DNA from: Prorocentrum cordatum
Lineage: Eukaryota; Sar; Dinophyceae; Prorocentrales; Prorocentraceae
NCBI GenBank assembly: GCA_963575745.1
Contig: CAUYUJ010014624.1
Span: forward strand, 178,985 to 242,984
Direction: 5' to 3'
DNA: 64,000 bases
The position numbers were made by a program, and so were the translations under genes. Shown in pieces: positions 9,810 through 18,400 of the stretch; the stretch's first letter is position 1, and each line of letters begins with the position of its first letter. The notes beneath the pieces were generated by a model. It was given only the letters and a program-made list of their open reading frames with translations, had not been told where the DNA came from and made no database searches.

Positions 9810-9896
9810 TTACTTTGACGACGCTTGTGCACTTGTGTTCACCCGCTGCCAGAGCCAGCCCTACCTGCCATTGTCCGTCTACACCTGTGGCTAGGC

Positions 9897-12800
9897 ATGG
9901 AGGCTGGCATTGATTTCAGCGATCACTCGGAGCAGGGCGAGGTGTCAAGCGAGCAAGAGGTTGAGCTCGTGCCGCAGAGGTCACAGATGCGCCAGGCTGC
10001 CAAGCATGCGGGGCGACGTGCCCGCGCGAAGGAGCAAGCTGCAGCCGCAGCGGCCACAGAGAAGAAAGGAAAGCGCGGCAAGCCGGCGGAGAGCACAGGC
10101 CCAGCCCAAAAGCAAATTCTGTCATCTGCCAAAGCGAAAGCCAAGGCTTCAGGGACGCTGTGGCAATGCATGGGGTGCGCCAAAAAGTTCTCGCCCGACC
10201 AGATGGCAAATAAACGATATTGCCCCAAGGACAAGAAGATCACAGACAAACTCTACGCTGCCGCCAAAATTCAAGGCAAATCGCCCTGGCTGAGCGATCA
10301 GCTGTCATGTATGTCGTCCTCGGTCAAACTTTGCTCAGCCTACAAGGAGAAGTACGGCTCCGGGGACGACGCGACGCAATTGAAGGCCCCCACCGGCAAG
10401 TTCATCAACAACTACTACGAGACTCTCAAAGCATCTACGGGGGTCAGGATGGAGGGCTTTGGAATCATGATGACGCAGGCAAGGTACGTCCTAGAGATGC
10501 AGGATCCCAAGAAGGGTCCCGTTCCTGAGGAGCGGGCCAAGCGACTATGGGATGACATGTATCACGCGCCAGGGGCGATCAAGGACATAAAAGACGGAGA
10601 GAAACGCGTCCGAGTGAATGTTGACGATTACGTTGTATTCGAGAACAAAGTGACACAGGAGAAGGGCGTCACCCGGTCGGCGTCTGGCAACAAGAAGGGT
10701 AGCTTGGAGGACCTGAAGAAGATGGCCTCGACGATCACGTCGAACCACGAGGTGGCCTTCGCGGATTTCGGCCTTGGCTCTGGGATCACCGACGTGGCGT
10801 CGACCATGGCGGTCGGCGCCGGTTCAGCTGGGCAGGCGTTCACAGGCTCGTCGATCGCTCTTGGAAACATTGAAGACCTGCTGATGGACGACGGCGAAGG
10901 TGTGGTCGCGCTGGCGGCTCCTGGCGGAGACGGTGGTGACGGAGACGCCGAGGAAGGCGATGAAGAGGATGATGAGCCAGAGGAGCCTCCGCAGGAGACT
11001 AAAAAGTGGCTGGATCGTGACAGGGCCATCACCAAAGCGTCCCGCAGCCAGCAGAACTGGAAAAATGGGATCGCAACGAAGGCCATCCAGGCCATGGACT
11101 CGGTGAACCAGGCCCTCGAAGCTGCGAAAGATGTGCGGGGCCATGTCAAGTTGGAATGTGCGGTTGCAGCCTCTCGCAAGGAGGCCTTGTCCTTTGTCCT
11201 CATGACTGATGGCGACAAGGAGGGTGCAAGCCAGAAGCTCCGGGAGTACATCGCAGCGATCAAGTTGCGGGAATCGACGCGCGGAGCCGATCTGCAATCG
11301 GGCAGAGGTACCACAGCAGCGGACAGCTGTACTGGCGAGCGTGCCAAGCTCGGCCAGGGACCGCCTTGTGGATCCTACGAGGACCTCATGACCATGGGGC
11401 AGTTCGACGACAAACTGGAAGGCTTCATGATCGCGAATACACGCCAGGAGCTGACAGATATCGCAGAAGACCTGAAGAAGCATAAGAAGGCCATCGCCGA
11501 GCTCGTAGGGGCGACAGCGGGTGTCGCACGCGAGTTATCGGCAGGAGTAGTTGCAGCCAAAAGGAAAATCAAGCAGGAGAAGGACATGGTGGAGAAGAAG
11601 AAGACGGCGACGCCGAAGCCAGGCTCCACACACGGTATCCGCCCTGCTGCCGTACCTGCTGGAGTTCGTGCTGAGTCCAACAACCCGTCGGGCCCATTCG
11701 TTTTCTTGCCCATGGATGGGATCAAGGAGATCGTGGCGATGACCGACTCGGAGTTGCCGAAGACTGGTTCCAAGCTGATCGACCTGCCGCGCATCGTGAA
11801 CATTGACGCGTCCAACGAAGTGATTCAACTGTTGACCGCCCCTCTGTCGGCTGAAGGATCCGGGGCGTCTCCCATCAGGGTGGCTCGGCAAATGTTCGAG
11901 GCCGAGTGGGGTCAGCATCCCTTCCGTCAGACCGCTGGCCGCGCGCAGAAGCCAATTATATCTGTAGGTCACTCGGAGACTGCAGCAAACCAAGGCTTCG
12001 ATCTGTTCGAGGGTATCCTCGGCGACATCATATCTGAGGCCATGGTGAGCTGCAGGCCGGAGAAGCTGTCGGGCCAATCCATCAACGCGTCGACGGACTT
12101 GTCGACGATCTTGCAGCCGTCCTTCTTCGCGTACACCATGAGCCGCTTGCACTGCGTGCCGGAGCGGGGCTACTTGACAACAGCCCGCGTGTCGGTGACT
12201 GGATCCCGCGAGGTCTTGGCAGTGCCTCTGAGTGTCCTGTACGAGGCGCTGATCAAGGGGGGTGTGCGGGAGCCACTGCACATCAGCCAGGCAAGCAGGT
12301 GCTTCAAACAGTTGTCCCTGGAGCTCTTCAAGGCGCTGGTTTCCTCGCCCCAGGGCGTGCACCACGGGACTGTGGGCCCGCGCGACATGTTGATCCTTCC
12401 TCCGGCCTGGATCGCCCTGGAGCGCACTTTCAGCGCAGATGTGCTCGGATTGCGCCTGACATTCACCTCGCGCGGCGACGTCGCTACCCTCGAAGCGCTG
12501 CACACCATGCTCGAGAAGAACGGCTCGTCGAGCAACCTCACGAACGAGGTGCTGTCCTACGTCAAGGTCTTCGACGAGAAGCAGAGGGCACAGGCTTGAC
12601 GAGGGCGAATGGCCCCAAGTACTCCCCTCCGACTCCCCCCTCCTACTCCTCCTCCGTCTGAACCCTCCTCCTCCTCCGCCTCCTCCTCCTCCTCCCTCCC
12701 TCCCTCCCTCCCTCCCTCCTCCCCCCTCCCTCCTCCCCCCTCCCTCCGCGGAGGAGGAGAGGGAGGATGTGGCATCAGTCCGAGGAGATGAGCGAGGATT

Positions 12801-13242
12801 TGGAGGATGTGGTTGCACAGCCGTTGTCACTTCTGAACACCTCTAGGCTAAGGCGGAGCTGGAGGCAGCCAATGTCGCCTTGCTGAGGGCGAAGGACAAG
12901 GTCCCCCTCATGGCCCCTGCAGCAGGCAGCGCCGGCAGCGCCGCCCAGGACCTCGAGGCTCCGCACGCTGAGGCCCCTGCAGACCACAGCCCCACCGCCA
13001 CCGCCGGCACAGCCTCATCGCCTTCCGGCGAGAGCGACGCCCTCATGGGCGACAAGCCGCCTCCAGCGTCCGGCGGGTCCGGGGACGGCGGCGACGCGGG
13101 GGCGGGGACTCCAGCTGCTCTGACCGAGGTGCCGGCGGCTGACCCAGCCGCTCAGGGTTCTGCAGCCGCTGCCACTGAGCCACCCGCTAAGACGGATGAG
13201 CCAGCCGCTCCCATTGAGCCAGCCGCTCCTCCAGCTGCGTAG
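9897..13242 (+). CDS. Unrecognised large protein with N-terminal Cys cluster, two exons joined by a GC-AG intron
   Basis: I infer exons 9897-12593 and 12847-13242, about 1,030 codons. The ATG at 9897 (GGCATGG) is preferred to the upstream open codons because it follows the relict leader and starts a compositionally normal protein. The N-terminus is Lys/Ala-rich, then CMGCAKKFS...RYCPKDKK (Cys91, 94, 109) suggests a partial zinc-binding motif. An acidic patch (GDAEEGDEEDDEPEE) follows, then helical Lys-rich regions. The unspliced frame stops at 12597, but a GC donor (CACAG/GCTTGA) joined to CTCTAG/GCTAAGG continues in phase as ...RAQ-AKAELEAANVALLRAKDK, an uninterrupted coiled-coil register. 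The tail is Ala/Pro-rich. No family is recognised. Its position between the methyltransferase and a LINE suggests an accessory or mobile origin. Confidence 0.65.
12594..12846 (+). other. Inferred GC-AG intron (253 bp) of the 1,030-codon gene
   Basis: It starts GCTTGA and ends CCTCTAG, and AG/GCT is shared at both edges. The interior is CT-rich, with a self-complementary CCCTCCGCGGAGGAGG-like patch near 12745. Phase 0 is kept across it. Confidence 0.5.
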
Positions 13243-14037
13243 GCAGCGCGCAAGATCGTTTGGCCTCGTCTGCCCAGGGAGTCGGCAGCGAGCCTCGTGT
13301 GTCCAGAGTCGGCACGAGCACGATCGCCCAGCGAGAACGAGCGCGATCGTCTGGCCTCAGTCTCTCTAGTCAGATGCGATCGGCCCAGCTACCTCTGGCG
13401 TGGATCGCACGCATTGCACGTTTGCGTCGGGAGCTCATGTCGTCCATAGGGTTGGTTGAGGCACGCCATCGGTACGCAGCAGAGCCTGGTACCCGATCTC
13501 CCACTCTAGAATCTAGTAGCTCCCTTTTTGTTGTACAGCGCTTTCTCCGCGTCGAAGCGCATAGATGTGGCGGCGGATAAAGGCGGGACCCCAGGGCGAG
13601 GACGAGGAGGAAACGGAGGAGAGTAGGACGAGGAGCTGGCCGCCAAACTTTTTGTGCAATCTGTATTCACATTGTGTTCTTGAAAGGTGCGCTGATCGTC
13701 TGCTCGCGCCAGTGCGAATGAGGGCGTCGTGCTGCGAGTTGGCGGTCAAGGAAAATGATCCTCCCCTCCCCCGCCTCCTCCGCCTCCCCCGCCTCCTCCC
13801 CCACCTCCTGCTTCTGCCCGGCGGGCCGGCTGGCGGCGCGCGGCGGCGGGTGCCAACCCGAGACGCTTGTCAGGGGGCGCGGCAGGCCCAGGCAGCCGGG
13901 GCACGGAGGAGGAGGAGGAATAGGAATAGGAATAGGAATAGGAATTGCCAATAGCAATAGGAGGAGAAGGATGATGATGATGATGATGACGATGATGATG
14001 AGGAAGAGGATGAAGAGGAGGATGAGGAGGAGGAGGG
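13243..14037. other. 3' flank and microsatellite-rich spacer before the LINE
   Basis: Contains presumed 3' UTR, a CT-rich patch (13750-13810), (GGAATA)n at 13913-13944, and GAT/GAG tracts to 14037. The last 14 bases (14024-14037) form the left copy of the LINE target duplication. No gene is supported. Confidence 0.5.
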
Positions 14038-14059
14038 TCCGTAGCCATTTTGGCTCAAG
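14038..14059 (+). promoter_or_regulatory. Perfect 22-nt dinoflagellate spliced leader sequence
   Basis: It begins TCCGTAGCC and ends GGCTCAAG, identical to DinoSL with T at the variable first position. It marks the 5' end of the LINE copy, implying that the template RNA had been trans-spliced. Confidence 0.95.
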
Positions 14060-14060
14060 G

Positions 14061-14082
14061 TCCGGAGCCGTTTTGGCACAGG
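14061..14082 (+). promoter_or_regulatory. Second, older relict DinoSL
   Basis: TCCGGAGCC followed by GTTTTGGCACAGG matches DinoSL at 18 of 22 positions. Sitting directly behind the perfect copy, it is the pattern expected when an already leader-bearing copy is transcribed, trans-spliced and inserted again. Confidence 0.8.
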
Positions 14083-14229
14083 ACCTGGCCTCACTGGCAA
14101 GGGGGAGCAGCGGCCCCCACCATTTCGCCCCTCGTTTGCCTGGCCAGACGAGGTTCTATTTCGCAAAGTTCGATCCTCTCGGGCAGGGGCCACCTCAGAG
14201 CCCAGCCTACGCGCCCGCGAGGGCAGCTC

Positions 14230-15441
14230 ATGGCCCAGGAGGGCGGCCGCGCCTCGCAGTATGTGGATTGGCCTCCTGCTCGCTGGAGCCGTCGTGCAAG
14301 GCGCTGGGGTGGGACATATCCGTGGCGAGAGCATCAACAGCCCGTTCCCCCAGGCAAAGACGAAGGAGACTGGTACACTTCTAGCGGGAACAAGCTCAAG
14401 ATGGTCACATGCCTGTCCTGTGGGTGCAGCAAGAACACCTGGGGATCCCTGTGCTGCAAGCATTGTGGGTCAAGCCTCACCAAGAAGACCACCCCTGCAC
14501 GGTCTGGTGCAGATACAAGCGGGACTGGCAAACAAGACAATGCTGGCAAGGGCAAGAAAGGCAAAGGCAAAGGTCGCGATGAACGGCAAGACGGAGCACT
14601 ACCTCCAGGCCCCCTTCCAAACATGGACGTGGACAAGGCAAAGAACCTGGCGCAGCTGGCGGAGGAAGCAGGTGATGTGGAAGGGGCTAAACGCTATCAT
14701 GCCTTGGCTACCCGTGGACCGCCTGCTCCCTCGGCACCTACCGCCAGGCAAAGGTGGCAGAAAGCAGAAGCTCTCCAAGCACAGCTCGAGAAGAAGCTCC
14801 ACAGCGAGTACGAGAAGCTCGAGCGTTGGAGAGCAGCCACACTGGACCTGGAGGAGCACATCGCCAACATGGCGAAGCAACTTCACGAGGCTGACGAGGA
14901 GGTCACCAATGCGTTGGCTGAGATCCAGACCTCGGTGGGGAGGCAGCAGCCTGAAGAACAATCGCGCCCTGCCCAAGTCAGCATCAGAGAAGTGGTCGAA
15001 GGAAAGGTGGACCTCAAGGACGTGTTCTCGATGGACGACTTCCTGGGAATCTCAGATGTGGTGGCCTCCTATGAATTGGATGAACAAGACATCAAAGAGC
15101 TCGAACGCCGCAAGGCAGAGGCCTCTGATAATATCCAGACCCACCTTGCCAAGATTTTCAAGGGAGCGCTGGAGCAGGCCACCAAGGCCAAAGATGCACA
15201 CCGCGAGCACGTTAAGAGGTTGGAAGGGAAGAAGCGAAAGGTGGACGAAGGCACATCAACAGCTGGTGGCAATGCAGGAGCCCGCCAACCAGCACATCCT
15301 GAACAATGTGACGATCAAAAGCCTGCCACAACGAAGTCGGGCTCATCCACCAACCCTATCAAGAACATCCGTGAGAAGATTGCTGGAGATCGAGGACTAC
15401 GACATGCTGCTGAGTCACAGGCCACACGACAGGGCCTTTAG
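14230..15441 (+). CDS. LINE ORF1: zinc-motif and coiled-coil nucleic-acid-binding protein
   Basis: The ATGG at 14230 is the first good start after the leaders (MAQEGGRASQYVDWPP). The 403-residue product has a four-Cys motif, CLSCGCSKNTW then CCKHCG, followed by a Lys/Gly-rich basic stretch (KGKKGKGKGRD). A long coiled coil (about residues 175-245) and an acidic/helical C-terminal half complete it. This layout suits a LINE ORF1 RNA-binding chaperone. The frame continues protein-like beyond the TAG at 15439-15441 (AHMEYYKCNSTYARDLV, and ANYHMWIDWALDL near 15690), interrupted by a second stop. ORF1 may therefore be shortened in this copy. Confidence 0.7.
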   Translation: MAQEGGRASQYVDWPPARWSRRARRWGGTYPWREHQQPVPPGKDEGDWYTSSGNKLKMVTCLSCGCSKNTWGSLCCKHCGSSLTKKTTPARSGADTSGTGKQDNAGKGKKGKGKGRDERQDGALPPGPLPNMDVDKAKNLAQLAEEAGDVEGAKRYHALATRGPPAPSAPTARQRWQKAEALQAQLEKKLHSEYEKLERWRAATLDLEEHIANMAKQLHEADEEVTNALAEIQTSVGRQQPEEQSRPAQVSIREVVEGKVDLKDVFSMDDFLGISDVVASYELDEQDIKELERRKAEASDNIQTHLAKIFKGALEQATKAKDAHREHVKRLEGKKRKVDEGTSTAGGNAGARQPAHPEQCDDQKPATTKSGSSTNPIKNIREKIAGDRGLRHAAESQATRQGL

Positions 15442-18400
15442 CCGAAGTGTGGACGTTCAGGGCTGGGTGCGCAGGGATTCAGCCCCTGGAAGTCACAGCA
15501 CCCAGCCCACATGGAGTACTACAAGTGCAACTCCACCTACGCCAGGGACCTTGTCATGGCCGTGGACCAGGCCGAGAAACCCGACGAAGGCGAAGCAAGC
15601 CCAGACCCAGAGTGACCCCGACTACGTCGGAGCGCGTCCTCGGGTGGGCTTTCCGCTGGAGGGGACTCGGCCGCCACGTTCGTCGTCGCCAATTACCACA
15701 TGTGGATCGACTGGGCTCTCGACCTCCACACCAACAGGGCCGACGACATCGAGTTCGCCTACCCCATCGGGTACATACGATGGCCCGCCTCAACTCCAGG
15801 CGGGCCTCCCGTCCAAACCTTTTGCTGGATTTGGGCCAAGTCAGAACGCAGCTGCCAGGTGCTCCTCGAACCTGGCAGCACATGATCTACATGGATGCCC
15901 GTCTCAAAGGATTGGCACAGGCACCCCGTCCAAACATTTTGCTGGATCTGGGAAAGGTCAGAACGCAGACCCCTATGGGGCACAACGTCGCCACTGGCGT
16001 GACCCACCGTCCAGGGGGCCAGGGTTGGACCACGATCGCTCTGGCCCACCTCATGCGGCGGTGGGCGGGTCAAGTTTTGCTGGATCGTATCGTGCACGGA
16101 ATAGTGACTACAGATTTGACATCAAAGGTGACAAGATCCCGTCGTCGGAGGATTTAGCATGCTGTCTATCCGCTTGGGACAAGATGATGAGGACCAACTC
16201 TGGTGAAGCAGTGGTTGGGATCAAACAGCGCTGGGCCCAACTGCGTGAACAGCTTCAAGGAAGTCAAGACCTGGCAACGCGACTCCACCCAGAGGGACAA
16301 GTTCGTATTCGGCGGCCAGAGTGTGCAAGTGAGCCACCCCGAGTCGGCTTGAGCCGTGACCAGCCAGCACGCAAGGGTGCCCCGAACAAGTTTGGCATTG
16401 TGAGCTGCAACGCCAACTCCTGGAGGACGGCCAAGCAGCTGCTCGCCCACTTGCCAACGCTCGGGGACATCATATGTATTCAGGAGCACAGGCTGGTCCA
16501 AAAGTTTCAGGAAGTTTCAGATAGACTCCAGAAACAAGGTTGGAAAGTGTTTGGGACCAAGGGACTTCGGCTACCGTCCAAGAAGGTCTCGGGAGGCGTC
16601 ATGATCCTGGTCAAGGGCCACCTGGAGGCCTGGAGCCCAAACCCTGAACTGGTCCCTGGCCGCCTTTGCCAATGCTTTGTCCAACATGGGGCTCTGGGGA
16701 TCCTGAACGTGTTCTGTGCTTACCTCCATGACAGCGAGGGGCTCTCACCAAGAAACATAGGTATCCTGGAGGCATTTGGAACCGCGGCTGGAAAAATGGG
16801 TTTTCCCTACATTCTGGCTGGCGATTTCAACGTCTGCCCACTCACGGTGACCCTAAGTTTCCCCCTGCACGTGATCAAGGGGGTGGTGCGGGCCGACCCC
16901 ACGGCCCCGTCATGCGTCATGACCATTGACGGCAAGCATTGCGAGTCGACCGTGGATTATTTCCTGCTGTATCGCCATTTGGATGCGGCAGTGTTGACTG
17001 TAGACACAGACCTGGACACTACCCTCAAGCCCCACAGGCCCGTGGTCCTCCAACTTGGCACAGGCACCCAGGACATCACCATCCAGGTCCCCAAGGCTTA
17101 CCAGAAGATCCCAACAAAGCCCCTCATAGGCCCTCTACAGGAGCACCCGAACTACAACGTGGTCCTAGGAGTCCTTGAAGATTTCTACGAACACCTTGGA
17201 GGGGTGGATGCTGAACATGTCACTATTGACGGGGACCTCAGGGATAAAGGTATACAGACTCTCAACGAAACATACGCAATGTGGAACAAATTGGCTTGGC
17301 AGGAGCTCAAGCAAGTCACAGGTACCAGCCCGACAGGAGTGCATGGCGGCTACCCCATGGAGTGGGATGTGAAGCCGCTATCTGCAGTTTTGGCCACCAG
17401 GACGCGCTCCTTCCCCCAGCCACCTCGTGCCATAGGATGGGTATTGGGCAGACTAACCGAGATCAGCAGCCTTCGGAACCAGGGCAAAACACCAGGAAAA
17501 GACGCGTACCTGGGGACCCTGGTCATGCAGCTGGTCAATATTTCATCTCATGGAGGCCCCTTTAGATCTGCTTGGAAGGATGGGAGCGTTTTTTGGCACC
17601 CAGTTTTGCGCTGCTTGGGAGTCATCCTCATGGTGGACCCAGAGGGGGCCAACAACCTCATCACTGACATGATCCAGTTTGTCAAGGATTTCAAAAACTG
17701 CGTGTTCTTGTCTGGGGACCAGCTCGATTGGGCAGGATGGAAGGAATGGTGCCAACAGGCGGTCGAGGAGCATGGGGCTCGGGAGGCTCACAGGTTCCTC
17801 AAGGGGGTTGAAGTCCCCAAAGCCCACACGAGACCTCCAGGGGAGCCCACGGAGACCGAGGTCAAGGAGCTCCTCCACAGTATCTCTATTCGGGCCCGCC
17901 TGGAGAACCAAAGAGTGCTCTGGAAGAAAGTCTGGTCGGCATCAGATCAACCGCGTGCCCGTTTCGAGTTTGTCCAAGGCGGAATACCAGTAGGGAGGCG
18001 TGCTCAGGTGGACACCATTCGCGGGAGTGCACGATGTTTCAAGGAATCCACATGCACACCAGACGGCTGGCACCCGAAGCACCTCTCGCTCCTCAGCGAT
18101 GACGGCCTGCTCGTGGTGTCGCTCATTTTCCAATTGATGCAGGTGACGTGCGCGGCCCCAGCTCAAGTCCAAAGGCTGGTGGTACTGCTAGCACCCAAGC
18201 CTGACCCGACGGCCAGGCGACCTCTTGGGCACTTCGGAGGCTTTGTTCGTGTTTTCGGGAAGATCCAGAAACAAGCAGCCAAGGACTGGGAAACCAAGTA
18301 CGGGATGGATGCTGGGTTCTCGATGGCTCCAAGAAGGTCCCCCTCGGACACCGTCTGGAGGCAGGCTGTCATTGCTGAGCACCAAGGGAACTCTGGAGGT

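Noticed and set aside
10628-12830. Long antisense ORFs opposite the 1,030-codon gene
   Set aside because: Shadow frames. The sense strand has the coherent protein, start context and splice continuation.
14038-14059. Possible spliced-leader RNA gene
   Set aside because: The leader is followed by a second relict leader and then a LINE ORF, with no SL intron, Sm site or 5S neighbour. It is a retroposed leader, not an SL RNA gene.
14261-15403. Upstream extension of LINE ORF2
   Set aside because: The frame is open, but it overlaps ORF1, whose frame has the zinc and coiled-coil motifs. The extension is compositionally Arg/Ser/Pro noise.
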